Assembly (NCBI GenBank): GCA_020975405.1 | Contig: JAIOWQ010000006.1 | Coordinates: 1,674,001-1,738,000 of the forward strand | DNA from: Keithomyces neogunnii | Taxonomy: Eukaryota > Ascomycota > Sordariomycetes > Hypocreales > Clavicipitaceae | Length of the DNA: 64,000 nt | Reading direction: 5' to 3' | Shown: one piece after another, positions 1 through 11,058 of the stretch | How the letters are laid out: the number at the start of each line of letters is the position of its first letter | Position numbering within the stretch: the stretch's first letter is position 1 | Made by a program: the position numbers and the translations under genes | The notes under the pieces: generated by a model | The model's input: the letters and a program-made list of their open reading frames with translations, nothing else | Databases searched by the model: none | Told to the model about the DNA's origin: nothing

Positions 1-1
1 C

Positions 2-1335
2 AACAAACGCCCACTGTCCCCGTTGAACACGGCCCTTCCAAGAAACCAAGGGTCCGGTCTGCTGAAGATCCAAAGGGCCATATACGACGTGTACACGCTG
101 TCCAAGGAGCAAGACGCCGTGGCGCGGCTCCAGCCCCTCCTGCAGAGTCAAGAAATTGGCCTGGACGGGCTGGTTGCCGCTTTGCAAACCATCCCCACCG
201 TCTGGCATCCATCGTCATGCTCACCAGAGGACCTGTCCGCCCTGTCCACGCTCTACGTCGACGTCTGTCTCGACACGTCCTACTCAGAGGCCCGCGTGCT
301 CTCCATGGAGAACCTGGCCGGAACACTGGACAAGCTGCTCGAGCAAAAGAGCTTCGGAAAGGTTCCCGGCGACGCACTGGTCTCTCTTTGGACCAGCCTG
401 CCGACTCGGCCCATGAACCCGGCCCTCGCCAACGCAGTCATAAGAGCGAGCGGCTGCATCATGGCACTTCTCAGCCGCCCCGAGCAGTCGACGCCCATCA
501 GCCTCCGCGCATGGGGTATGATGATGGCCGACGCCGCCTTGGACGACCAGGTACGTGCATAGAGTCATCAGCTCCCTCCAGACCCGCCGCTAACAGCCCT
601 TAGGCATTTGACACCCGCTTCGCAGCCGCCTCGTCTCTCCAGTCTTTCTTCGCAGCCTCCAGGCCACCTTGTGCAGAGCTTCTCCCTGCCCTGCTTACCC
701 TCTACGACCTCCTCAACGACGACGACGACGAAGTGCGTGACGTGGCTGCCTCGGCCGCAAAACACGTCATCGGCTCGGCCCTCGTCCCCATCGAAGCTGC
801 AAACCGCCTCCTCCACCTCCTCGCCACACAGCTAGGCCACACGCCCGAGTTCAAGTCATCCGTGGCCAACCGCCTGGTGGGATATTTTGGCACGCGGGCG
901 GCGGGCCTGACAGCCTGGGAGCCGGTAGAGGCCGAACTCTCGCGGGCCTTGGAATTCGACGACTCGCTCTTCATGGTGGAGGAGCAGAATCTGTTTATTG
1001 ACGAGGTGCGCGAGGCGAAACGCTGGGTGCAAGTATTCAAGGCCCTTGAATGGGAAGGGGACGACGAGAACTTGGGCAAGTTGGCGACGTGGGTCAAGGG
1101 GGGCGCTGCACAACTCAACAAGCTTGCGCAGCAGGAAGACGGCCCGTTGGGATGGGCTTCGAACCCAAGTGTGTTCGCCATCTGCACACGCATAATCCGG
1201 TGCGCCACGGCGCTGGGCAGGAAAATAAGGCGCCCGGAGTTGGAACAAGGCGTCGTCGCCTTGACCCGAGACGGGCTACGGTCAAACAAGACGCGAATAT
1301 CGAGGCTCCTCACAGACGCATGGATAGACGTTTAG
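2..1335 (+). CDS. TRM732: THADA/Trm732-like HEAT-repeat protein, C-terminal part (5' end outside window)
   Basis: Only the 3' part is present; the frame is open from the left edge, so the true start lies outside. Two exons are visible, 2-550 and 604-1335, joined across a 53-nt intron (CAG|GTACGT ... TTAG|GCA) that keeps the frame to a TAG stop. The visible part is about 427 residues, helical and leucine/alanine-rich, as expected for HEAT-type repeats. The C-terminal motifs 'DEVRDVAA' and 'EEQNLFIDEVRE' resemble the end of the THADA/Trm732 (DUF2428) family. In yeast, Trm732 is the non-catalytic partner of the methyltransferase Trm7 and guides 2'-O-methylation of tRNA position 32; I infer the same role here. 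Another large HEAT-repeat protein cannot be excluded without the N-terminal part. It converges on the DUF3074 gene, with under 200 nt between the stops. Confidence 0.7.
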
Positions 1336-1529
1336 ACACAGGCTCTCCAACAAAGCTTCACTAAAATTGATTCTTCTCCCAAGCCCGTGACGCCATGCAA
1401 TTTGACGCGCCGAGTGCCGCCCGTATACACTCATAGAAATCTAAAAATACAGTCATTCATTCCCTTCATGTGCCCAAACGTCAACAACATGCCTGAACCT
1501 TGGCAAAAAGGTGGCTCCGTGCCGCCCGG

Positions 1530-3600
1530 TCAAGACTTGATGGACTTGATGGAGTTCGTCTTGGAAGGCGACGAGTCCTCTCTGTTCAGGGCTCCCATGC
1601 GCCCCAGTTTGGCAACAAGCATCGTGTTTTGCGACTGCAATTCGCCAACCTGCAGGCGCAGCAGCTCAATCTGCTTCATGGCCACGTCCCTTTCCGACCT
1701 GACTCTCTCCAGCTCCAGTGTCAAGCTTGACTTTTCTTGCCTCTCGATGGCCTTTTTCCTGCGCGCCTCCACCTTTTGCTCCTCGTGCTCGCGCTTCTCC
1801 TGGAGCTTTTGCATCTCACGCCTGTACTTGGCCTCTTGCTTGGCAATTTCCTTGTCATGCTTCTCGCGTAGTTTGGCCTGCGACGCGGCGTCCTTTTCCC
1901 TGCTGCCGAGCCGTTTCGTTTGCATTCGCTCCTGGAAATCCGTGTAGTTTCTTTCCAGCTTCCGGCGCCTCTCCAAAAGTTTCTGCAGATCCTTCTCCGA
2001 CGGCTGGAGGTGCTGCGACTTGGAGTCGTCAAAATTGCTGCCGAGGATGCTATCGATTGGTGCTCTCTCGGCAGTCATGTATCTCTCAAGCGCAGATGCG
2101 AAGCTGCGAGTAGATGATGCGTCGCTGTTGGACCCATCGTCATTTTCCTCCTCCTCTTGTATGGGCTGGCTGGCCGCTAGGCTGTCCTGGCTGCTGTTGA
2201 GGCTGAGAGGGTTGCTGAATTGTGACCGTAAGCCGCTGGCAATGGAGCCTGCCACGCCAAATGCACCCGTGATGATTCCATATAACCCGGTGCTGCTCGG
2301 TATCCAATCGCTATACCCGGACTCTTGATCCTGCTTAGCCGGGGCGTTGCCTGGGGGGAGATTTTCTGAATTTGTGGTGGCACTGTTGTTGATTCTGTCC
2401 GTTGAAAGGCTGCCCTCGGTTTTGGTGTTGCCCTTTGTCTTTTCGTCGACATGCTGCCCGCCAGCGCCATTCTGTTGTTTGGCGGCCGCACCTCCTGGTG
2501 GGTGATATGTGCCATCTTGTGAGGTAGTCGATGAAACCCACGCCAGGAACTTTCCGGCATCGCCAATGATGCCTGGCGGTGTCCCCTTTTCGATGAGAAA
2601 CCGCGGCACACTCCCGCCTGGATCGCTCCTCGTCACCATCAGCCACTCGATGGCTCTAGGCGCACTCGGGTCGTCTCCAGATCGATGAGCTGATATGGAC
2701 TTACGGCCATCGTCGGCTAACAAGTCCACCGATGAAAATGCTCTCTTGTTGGTGGGAGTATCAAGGTCAATGGGAATTTCTCGAATGATTTCCACGGATT
2801 CATACTGCCCTCGGATTATGCCCTGGCGAGGGGGGCAGTCGGGGTGGACGCAGGGCTTGGATACCACCATGTACTGTCTCAAGGGGGGGGTCTGCTGTTG
2901 GTCGGAATTTATGTGGGAAAAGTCGGATGTGAGGAGTAGTGTGATGAAGTCTCGAGGAGCAGTAGGCCCCGGAAACTGAGCTGAAAGTTGATATACTAGA
3001 TGACGGCGTCAGCCAAGGTCAACATTCTGGCCAGAGTGAAGCACACGACTTACCGTCAAGACGGCCTGCATCTTGCACGACATGATGCTCAACATGTCTG
3101 TCGGCTCCAATTCCGCGTATATTACCGCTTCCCGGCGATCCCTGCACCTTCATCGACTCGGCAAACTCTCTCTCGAGCCCGGATTTCCACTGCTCAAAGG
3201 ACAGGCCGTCATGGACGCTGTGCCTGGCGAACCACGCGCCTTTGCCATCCTTCCCGGTGAGCTTATGGACGCTGATGCCGAGCGGGTTGTCCTTGGGGGA
3301 CGTCCTGAGCTCCTTCCATTCTGCTTGTAGTCGAGCGGACAAGCCAGCGGCAGCGGCGGGCTGGTGCAATGGCGGAGACCTTTGCACGTCTGTATATACC
3401 ACTGCCGAATCCGTCTTTGCCCGGGCTCGTCCAGTGGAAGAGGCCGGTCTCGCAGCGGCAGTGACAGCCGAGGGAATGGAATCGATGATGACCTGGGCTT
3501 CTTTGAAGGTGCCGTTCAGAAAGGGTTCAAAGTTGTCCTGGGGGATGTCATTCCAATTGATGGGCGCCAAGGCCTTGAACGGCTCGTGATGGTTCGCCAT
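1530..3600 (-). CDS. DUF3074 (START-like) domain protein with C-terminal coiled coil
   Basis: Two exons, 3600-3054 and 2980-1530, are joined over a 73-nt intron (donor GTAAGT, acceptor TTTCAG) to give 665 residues. The joint restores 'FPGPTAPRDFITLLLTS', which is typical of the fungal DUF3074 domain, a START-like lipid-binding fold; the domain spans roughly residues 90-330. Conserved pieces include 'WFARHSVH' and 'VSKPCVHPDCPPRQGIIRGQYESVE'-type strands followed by 'IEWLMVTRSDPGGSVPRFLIEKGTP'-type strands. A serine/asparagine-rich linker follows, then a short glycine/alanine-rich segment near residues 410-435. A strongly charged helix of about 130 residues near the C-terminus is very likely coiled coil. 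The ligand and cellular role are not known to me. The next gene upstream, also on the minus strand, is another START-superfamily-type lipid-transfer protein. Confidence 0.82.
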
Positions 3601-4222
3601 GGCGAAATATGACGATTTCGCTCACGACGTCATGCCTGGTGACGCACGCGCGGCCTCGGTGGCGAATGAAGCGTCGAGTCGAGAGGGCCGTGAAGCGGGG
3701 TACAAGTCCAAGACCAAAGACCAAGGAGCCAGGTGTGCTACCGTTGATATTATAGCTCTGCGGGTGGGCGGAGAACGAAGAGGACAGGGATCATGGAAAT
3801 GGATGGAGACGATGCTCATCGTAGGGTCGCGGAAGAGGCGGCCGTGGCTTTGACGTCACTCCACCAGCCCCGGCTTCTAGCCCCCGGCCTTTTTTAGTCA
3901 GCTCGTCAGTCAGGGAAAATGTCCGAGCGTGTTCGCGGCTGTTCGCGCTTCCCGGAACTCGCGGTGCGAGGCGGCCGTGGCTGTGGTGGCGGCAATGATT
4001 AATGATTACCCCATTTACCCTCCATTACGTCATCATGTCGCTTCCCTCCTTCAGCTGACAACATCAACCACTTGGAAAGGGGCCAATACGGAGCGCTGGC
4101 GTGTTTATTTTATTTTTTTTAATACCGAAGACACAAAGATAGTACCGGCTGACGCCTTGCAATGCTACACGCACCATGATGCTACCGAGTTGGCTTCAGA
4201 GCCCGTTGTGATACAGATCAGT
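3601..4222. other. Intergenic: DUF3074 promoter and 3' side of the Sip3/Lam-type gene
   Basis: No supported gene. Both neighbours are on the minus strand, so this stretch holds the 3' flank of the Sip3-like gene and the promoter of the DUF3074 gene. A perfect CRE-type palindrome lies at 3851-3858. An A/T-rich patch is present near 4108-4122. Short open frames here are unsupported. Confidence 0.6.
3851..3858. promoter_or_regulatory. CRE-like palindrome TGACGTCA
   Basis: A perfect TGACGTCA octamer about 250 nt upstream of the DUF3074 start. It is the consensus for ATF/CREB-type bZIP factors, which in fungi often mediate stress responses. One octamer is expected about once or twice per 64 kb by chance, so function is only a possibility. 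Confidence 0.3.
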
Positions 4223-7200
4223 TTACATGCCCCTTGCTGCCCTCTCTTTAATCACCGTTTCAAACTCCCGTCGACAGCTACCGCAGTAGCCGTCTCTCCA
4301 CTGCTCCAACGCCTTTCTCCTGCTCCCCGTCAGGGAGCCCATCAGGGACCCCATGTCCCTTTGTCTCTGTGAGCCACCCTGGTTCTCCGACTTGTCCTTG
4401 TCATACTCTCGCAACACCAGTTCCAGGTCGTCGCACAGCGTATTTTCATTCATCAGCCAATTCTCCCACTCGGACCGCACCATTTCCCTTTCCATGCTGT
4501 TGACGACACGCATGGCTACCATCAGGTCGTGCCTGTAGGATCCCAGGCGCTGTCTTGTCCGTCGCAGCCTTCGCGCAGTGGCCCGGCTCGACGACAATGA
4601 TAGCGTTGCGCCGGCCTCCTCCCATGGAATGTCCATCTCGGTGCTGTCTAGGAGGTTCTTGTATGTGCTGAAACATGTGCTGTTCTTGGGGAAGATGGAC
4701 TCGTGGCTTTTGCCGTGGGCACACGTCGCCTCGTCCAAATCTGCAAAGTAGATGGCCTTGCTCATCGTCGGATTGGGTGCCACGCCGATTCGTCGCATAA
4801 ATCTTGCCGCGCTCCGCTCCTTCCACCACGCGGAAGACTCCGCCGAGGTCAGCAAGAGGTTCGTCAAGGTACTCAGGCCCAGGAGGATGATGATGACCCG
4901 ATGCGCCGTGACAATGTCAAAGAGCTTCCTCAATCCGGCAAACGCCCACATTATCAGGGAAGTCACGGCACTCTCGCCAAATGACCTGGCCGTCTCGAAC
5001 ATCATGGCCGTCAGGGTCCGCGGCTTGATGGCCTGTTTCTTGCTCGACTCTGCCGCTGCGGGTGAAAATACCACCACTTGCGTCTGCTGCCCGACATGCC
5101 CGTACACCTGAATGGCCCGATTCGTCCGGCTGCGAGGCCCCAGCTTGCGAACCTGATCTGTCGCCAGCTCCGCCATTTCTTCCGCGTCATTGACGGCGTC
5201 ACGGAGAGCCTGTCGTTCAACTAAATTCTTGGATAGCGCCGGTGCCTTGGACCAGTCGATCTTGACATAGGCGGCGAGTTTGCATTTGGACTTGGCCACG
5301 TGCGTGATGACAATCTTCGTCACCAGCTTGAAGCTGCCGGAATGAGGTAGGTGCCACGCGGTTTTCATGTGCGTCACGACGTACGTGACATGATCGCTAT
5401 ACACGTCGATCGTCTGGTAGTCATTGACATGCTCCGACTTCTTGCGGCCGAGCATGTCAACACAGTCCACCCTGAAGCGAAAGTCTCGCCGCATGCGTCC
5501 CTGATCAACTAACACCCAGGGCCCCTGCGCAATCTGTTGGGCTCGATGTTCAAAATAGAGCTTGGGGAAGACAAAGCTCTTGTCTCCAAAGAGTACGTGA
5601 AAGCATGCCTTTGCACTGATTTCGAAGTGTCTCTCGGCTGCCACTTGTGTCATGCTTTCGGGTTCATACACGACGGGATGTGATGGGAGATGTAGCTTCC
5701 CTGGAAGCAGTTGCGGCGACCTTGACGGGTGAAGGCGGGATCTGTGTTCCTGCTTGCTGGTGGTCATGGGCAAGTCGGAAGGGGTGCTACCATCGATGGG
5801 TGAGTTTGCCGATGCGTCTTCCCAGCTTTCGGCCCCAGGACTCGGCCGCTCAAACTCTTCCTTTTCCGCGTTTATCAAGGCAGAAATGATGTCTTGGGTA
5901 TCCATGGGCTCCTCAGCCTGCAAGTTGTCAATCAATAGGTTGAGACGAGTATGGAGGAGCCGGAGGTCATCTAGGAACACCTTGACTGTAATTCGAGTGT
6001 AGCCCGTGTCGTTTGAGTCTTGGCGGAGATGCAAAAAGATAAAGTCGCAATCCTTGCCGGCAGCAGTCGTCACCTCCGTAATTATGTCGAGACTAACACT
6101 ATATGTAGTAACCAGGCCCATTTGTTGGCTGTAAAAGTACATGTTATCTGGTGTAACATATATCCTGCCATCACCAGCAAGTACGTCAGACGGCGAGTCG
6201 CGCGCTCTGGAACTCGACCACGCTGCGCGAAAGACCAACACGAGATCCTCGCCCAATGGTGCGCCGGGGAAGATGAGACGGAACTGCGCGTTCTGTGCTC
6301 TCAGCTCCGTAGGATAGTTGCGTGGAAGTGAACGCGCATGGTGACCCTCGTTTCTCATGCCTGGGAGACTGGTCTGTGAACTGCCCGGTAGAACCACCCC
6401 TATCGGGTCGTCGTCGTCGTGTCTCGGCAAGACTGGCTGCAAGGGCGTACTAATTGTAGCCCACACATTGCTCCCCCAAAAGTTTGCAACAATTGATGTT
6501 GGCAACTTCCTGCTGCTGCCTCCGGGCCGCTTTTCGGCCGTCAGAAGCACAGCAGCACGGCTCAAGCCTGTAGTGACGGGCGGTTTGGCCAAGGTCAACG
6601 GAGCGAGAGATCCTGGCGGGGTGTCCAGCGACGGCAGAAAGCTCGAAGGTGGCCTGGAGGCAAGGGCAGATACCTGCGTGCCTGGATGAGCGGGGAGCAG
6701 GTTATGACTCGCAGAAATGAGGCTCGCAATGCCGCTGCTTGGCATGCCAGGGCTCGCTGGCCCAGGATCAGCAGCTAGCGCGGCCCCAAAGGTTGATTTC
6801 CGGTGTAGATCCAGCCTCTGGATGATTCTTGCAGCATGCTCTCGCCTGCTTTCATCGTCTTCACGAGCCAAATCTCTCCCAATTGCACTGAACGACCGGC
6901 GACCCAGACTTCCGTTGTTAACATCGACGCTGTGTCTAGCTCCAACATGTGAGTCCTGTCCAGGCACATGGAGAGTAGTGCCTCTGTCGAAGCCAGGGCC
7001 TGCGTCATCTGCAAGGGCGGTCTGGCTGTCGAGAGCCTTGGCAGAGAACTCCGGAGCACTTGGAGGGTGAATCGAGAAGGCAGGGTCGGAACCTCCAGCC
7101 ATAGAGTTGCCGCCATTTCCCATACTCGTCTCAAAAGCCTTCTTCTTGGTCACCTCGAATACCTCGAGCCACTCCATTAGCTCCTTTTGGTTCTCGGCTT

Positions 7201-8353
7201 GCAGCATCATGGTTTGGTTCTTGGTCTTGACCTCAAAACAGAAGCGTCGCTCTTCGCCCACTGCGGGCTTAGCATTGCAAAGCAAGACACCAATCTCATC
7301 GCCTTGGAGGACGCCTTGGGGTCCCGGCACCAACCACCCAAAGACGCCATCACGGCAGTAGTACCATCTCCGAGTCCAGGTGTACCGAACTGGTTTGCCA
7401 GTCATGGTTCTCAAGAACAGCCAGCCTTGATTTTCTGATATGACGGCAGAAGGGTCCTTGGGTCGCATACTGAGTGGTCCCCGCGATCCCAGAAACGGCA
7501 CCGTAGATGCGCTGTAGTCCTCGAGCTCTCTCGAGGGCTTGAAATTCTCAAGTGTTGTTTCGCCCAGTTCCCTTCTCGCAGCTTGGAGCTCTGTTCTAAA
7601 GACATTTTCGGAAGTCTCCAACTCCTTGGCCCACCCACGTACACGATCCATCTCCCGAGTCCATCTGGTGGCATTCGCCACAGCATCTCTTGACCGAGTC
7701 AAATCCTTCCATACCTCATTGCACACCTTGACCAAAAGCCTGTCTGTAGCAAGTCGGAGCTGCGGCGCAAGTTGGCAATAGTCCAGCGAGGCATGGAGGT
7801 ATGCTTTTCGGCTTTCGTATACGGAGAAGGCATCCTCGCGAAGAGCTGAGGGTTCTTTTGTCTTTGACTGTCCAACATATCTCGCAAGAGTTGAGTCGTA
7901 GGTCCTCTGTGAGTGTTCTAGTATCCTCCGTATCTCCTTGAAGTTGCGTATGTCGCCACTAAGAAAGGCCCGGACGGGGTCAATGACGGCAGCATCCATT
8001 CTCTTGACACTGCTTAGCAGTTGTTGCCAACACTCACGCTGGCCGTCGCCAACTCGCTTCAGAGCCAGAAAGGTATAGTCATTTTCGATGATTCCGTCGG
8101 CGGCCGATGGCATCGTCTTGGTCAAGTATTGGTTGATGGTGTCCTCGAGGCCTTGGATCTCGTGTGCGAATTTGGACGTTGAGTTAACATAGCCACTGAG
8201 CCACTTCTCGACGGCTTCTATCTGGTCGGTGAAGTGGCTGGCGGTTGCGCGGAATGTCGGAGAATCGAGGACGGCTTCATTGAGCCCGACAGGCACACCA
8301 CGGTCCATTGGCCGCGGCGGACCACTTGTCGAGACGGCCGTTGCAAGAGCCAT
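4223..8353 (-). CDS. SIP3: Sip3/Lam-type membrane-anchored lipid-transfer protein (BAR-PH-GRAM-VASt-TM)
   Basis: An uninterrupted 1376-residue frame. The N-terminal ~260 residues are helical, matching the BAR-like domain of Sip3/Ysp1. A PH domain lies at about 304-404 ('GWLFLRTMTGKPVRYTWTRR', ending 'ELMEWLEVFEV'). A long serine/proline-rich linker follows. A GRAM-like domain lies at about 676-785 ('GDGRIYVTPDNMYFYSQQMG'), and a VASt/StART-like domain at about 893-1060 (from 'HFEISAKACFHVLFGD' through 'AAYVKIDWSKAP'). One hydrophobic membrane segment sits near 1147-1169, then a charged tail. In yeast, Lam/Sip3 proteins sit at ER contact sites and move sterol between membranes; older annotations call Sip3 a transcriptional co-activator of Snf1. 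The domain order is seen in the sequence; sterol transfer is inferred from the family. The length agrees with fungal homologues. Confidence 0.88.
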   Translation of the reverse strand: MALATAVSTSGPPRPMDRGVPVGLNEAVLDSPTFRATASHFTDQIEAVEKWLSGYVNSTSKFAHEIQGLEDTINQYLTKTMPSAADGIIENDYTFLALKRVGDGQRECWQQLLSSVKRMDAAVIDPVRAFLSGDIRNFKEIRRILEHSQRTYDSTLARYVGQSKTKEPSALREDAFSVYESRKAYLHASLDYCQLAPQLRLATDRLLVKVCNEVWKDLTRSRDAVANATRWTREMDRVRGWAKELETSENVFRTELQAARRELGETTLENFKPSRELEDYSASTVPFLGSRGPLSMRPKDPSAVISENQGWLFLRTMTGKPVRYTWTRRWYYCRDGVFGWLVPGPQGVLQGDEIGVLLCNAKPAVGEERRFCFEVKTKNQTMMLQAENQKELMEWLEVFEVTKKKAFETSMGNGGNSMAGGSDPAFSIHPPSAPEFSAKALDSQTALADDAGPGFDRGTTLHVPGQDSHVGARHSVDVNNGSLGRRSFSAIGRDLAREDDESRREHAARIIQRLDLHRKSTFGAALAADPGPASPGMPSSGIASLISASHNLLPAHPGTQVSALASRPPSSFLPSLDTPPGSLAPLTLAKPPVTTGLSRAAVLLTAEKRPGGSSRKLPTSIVANFWGSNVWATISTPLQPVLPRHDDDDPIGVVLPGSSQTSLPGMRNEGHHARSLPRNYPTELRAQNAQFRLIFPGAPLGEDLVLVFRAAWSSSRARDSPSDVLAGDGRIYVTPDNMYFYSQQMGLVTTYSVSLDIITEVTTAAGKDCDFIFLHLRQDSNDTGYTRITVKVFLDDLRLLHTRLNLLIDNLQAEEPMDTQDIISALINAEKEEFERPSPGAESWEDASANSPIDGSTPSDLPMTTSKQEHRSRLHPSRSPQLLPGKLHLPSHPVVYEPESMTQVAAERHFEISAKACFHVLFGDKSFVFPKLYFEHRAQQIAQGPWVLVDQGRMRRDFRFRVDCVDMLGRKKSEHVNDYQTIDVYSDHVTYVVTHMKTAWHLPHSGSFKLVTKIVITHVAKSKCKLAAYVKIDWSKAPALSKNLVERQALRDAVNDAEEMAELATDQVRKLGPRSRTNRAIQVYGHVGQQTQVVVFSPAAAESSKKQAIKPRTLTAMMFETARSFGESAVTSLIMWAFAGLRKLFDIVTAHRVIIILLGLSTLTNLLLTSAESSAWWKERSAARFMRRIGVAPNPTMSKAIYFADLDEATCAHGKSHESIFPKNSTCFSTYKNLLDSTEMDIPWEEAGATLSLSSSRATARRLRRTRQRLGSYRHDLMVAMRVVNSMEREMVRSEWENWLMNENTLCDDLELVLREYDKDKSENQGGSQRQRDMGSLMGSLTGSRRKALEQWRDGYCGSCRREFETVIKERAARGM

Positions 8354-9345
8354 GGTGAGGAGTGCGTGCGAGGTCCTCCAGTAGCACTTTTAGCTGTGCT
8401 CTGGAGCGCCGTTGCGCCCGCGTTAAGATGGAGTGTGCAAGCCGATTGTTGAACGAGAAGGTGTTGAGGCAAACAAGAGCCCTGGACCTGATAAAGGAGA
8501 CAGCGCTCAGCTTGACGTATGCAACTCGACGAGACATGAAGCTATGATGAGACGGCCCACTTCATTTATTTAAGAGTGACAAGACGTGCGACAAGGAGCC
8601 AGCCTGAACCCCCACAGGGCGCATCTGCTATTCGGCTGGGCCAATCATGGGCAAGTGGCTCATCAGTGCATGGAACTCACTGGATGAACATGTACTTTCA
8701 GCCCGACCAATGAATGCATGGTTATCTTAAAACGTTGTGGGAAAAGTGAGATGAATAGAAAAAAAGAGTGACCAATGTTATCATGCCATCTACTCCATCG
8801 GGCAATATCCGCCATGTTGCAGTCCGCAACATCCCCAGACAAATAATAAAGCTAGACATATATACAGTGTTGGGAGGACAGATGTGAAGCCAGCCTTTGC
8901 TCAGGGCTTTGAAGAAGCCGTTCAAAAGTTCAATTGTCATGTCGAGCTCTTTGGTCGCAGGCTATTCCCTATTTCGACGCCCCATCCAATCGACCTTGTC
9001 TCAAATTTCCACAAAGCACCTTTGATATTTCGTGTCAAACTCACAGCTGGAGAAAAAAAAAAAGAGAATGGGTTGGGCAGCAGCAGCTTACCTCCGTATC
9101 TACCATCCATCAGCTCAAGTGGCCGTCATCATTGAACGAAGTGGACTTGGTCGCGACGCCTTGTGGCCGTGCGTTGAAGCGCCAGTCCCGGCATTTCGCG
9201 TCAGGTGCTTCTGAGCAAATGACAGCGGCGCGGCATTGGTCGACCTTGGCGCGTTATCGTCGTCATCGTGGCGTACGTCATCCTCGTTGTGTGTAGACGG
9301 TTGAACTTGAGCAGGGCCCTCGCTCGCGACGAGGGAATCCGCAGG
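8354..9345. other. Intergenic: Sip3-like promoter and eRF1 3' flank
   Basis: No supported gene. The left part is the 5' region of the Sip3-like gene, with a TTTATTTAA A/T patch near 8566-8573. The right part is the 3' flank of eRF1 and carries an A10 tract at about 9053-9062. Short frames on either strand show no recognisable family. Confidence 0.6.
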
Positions 9346-11058
9346 TCAGTCATCATAGTATTCGTCATCGTCGCTGAGATCAGCCAACTGTTCGAAATTG
9401 ACCTTGTAGCGGAGAATGCCGCCGATACCACCAAAGCCCTTGACGAACTGGTTACCCTCGGTTGAGCGGTCCGAAACGAACTCCAGATTGGCACCAAAGT
9501 CTTTGTAATGTTCGGCAATCCACTCAAGGAAGGACTCCTGAGTAATGATTTCCTTTTCTTGACCAGTGGCAGAATCCAAGAATTTATCGCGGTTGGCTTG
9601 TTCCTGTTGCTTTGACAGGTGCAATATCATCTCTTCGCCATTGCTATCCTTCAGGACCCAGCGTGTAATCTCAAGGTTCTCGAAAACAATGAGAGTCTCA
9701 ACTGCACCTAGCTCTAGAGCCTTCAAGGTGTCGTCGATGCTGTAGCAAACCTTGCCAGTATCCTGGCTGATTTCCTCAAAGTACTTGCCGATAAGCTTCT
9801 TCTCCTGAATGAATTTGACATTTCCAAGAGTCTCGGAGGACAGCTCGATAGCCTGATTGAACCCGTTCTCACCACCATACGAGACATCAACGACCTTGAT
9901 GACCTTGGTCTGTAGCCGGTTGTCAAACATGTCGGAGGCATTGAGATCGTTCTTGAAGTCGGCGGAACCAGCAAGAACGATGCCAGCAACGTTGGCCTTG
10001 TCGTTGGTGATGAAGTTTTGCACAGCAAGCTCGGCGACCTTGCGGACATAATTGTGGCGCTTTTCCTCACGGAGACGAGCAAAACGCAGGGCGGACTGAC
10101 CACCACGTCCGTGTTTCTTTGGCAAATCGACAGAAAACTTGTGGACGATATCGCGGGTGTTTCCACTCAGTGTTCCAAACAGAGCACCATTACCATCCAT
10201 AATAATGAAGCCGAATTTTTGATCAGATTCGAGCAGTTCTGCAAGAGCTTCGGTGTGGAACTTGTTATCGCAAAGGTACAGCGAGGTGTTGATAGGCTTG
10301 AAAGGCTCGAAGTCAATGTTGACCTTTCGCTCTTTTCCTTCCTGCGTCAAGATTTCACCACAGTAGATAACCAGGCCGTTGGGTGGGACCTTGTTATACA
10401 ACTTCAAACGATTCTGGGTCGAGGTAATGGCGGACAAAACGGACTGTCGATTGACGCGCGACTTAATGTTGGATGCAGTACCCTAAGACGATGCTCATGT
10501 TAGCCCATGCCTCAACATCCCCGTGACATCTGGAAAGACAAATCGACCTACGTATTCCTCAGCCAACATTTTGGCTGCTCGAGAGACCTGGTCCTTGGGA
10601 GCTGAAATTTTCAAGCTACGTCAGTAGGGGAGGGGGAGATGGTGGGGCGTCGTAGGCAGACATACGAATAATGAGGGAAATCATGGAGGTTCCATTTCCT
10701 CTGGCTGCTTCAAGACGCTTGATGAGCTTCTTGATCTTCCAGATCTCAATCTATTGGAAAATATCGTCAGTCTCATTTTTCTGCATTGATGTTTTGTTGC
10801 ATCCTGGGTTTCGGTCCCATGCCCATTTACTCGTGCCCGCTGTCGTGGTTTCCCGCACTCCGCCTATCGCGGGGCACCACGACGCTGACAGAGAGGGCCG
10901 GGAGGAGGGGCAGTGTCGGTCGGGGCCAGGAAAGGAGGAGGAGGGTTGCCTGGCAGACAGCGCAGAGCAGAGCAGAGCACATTTTTTGGGGGGCTGGGCG
11001 ATTGATTGACTGTGGCACTCACGTTCCTCTCGGCCTCGTTCGCTTGCGCGTCGGACAT
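9346..11058 (-). CDS. SUP45: Eukaryotic translation release factor 1 (eRF1)
   Basis: Four exons, 11058-11023, 10750-10666, 10601-10552 and 10482-9346, give 435 residues, the usual eRF1 length. Introns are 272, 64 and 69 nt. eRF1 recognises all three stop codons in the ribosomal A site and triggers peptidyl-tRNA hydrolysis together with eRF3. The stop-codon motif NIKS is at residues 62-65 and the YxCxxxF motif at about 126-132. The catalytic GGQ loop lies at about 184-186 in 'KKHGRGGQSALRFARLREEK'. The C-terminus is acidic ('LSDDDEYYDD'), as expected for the eRF3-contacting end. The first exon encodes only 12 residues (MSDAQANEAERN), so single-ORF callers miss the start. It is divergently arranged with the DUF1770 gene. 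Confidence 0.97.
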
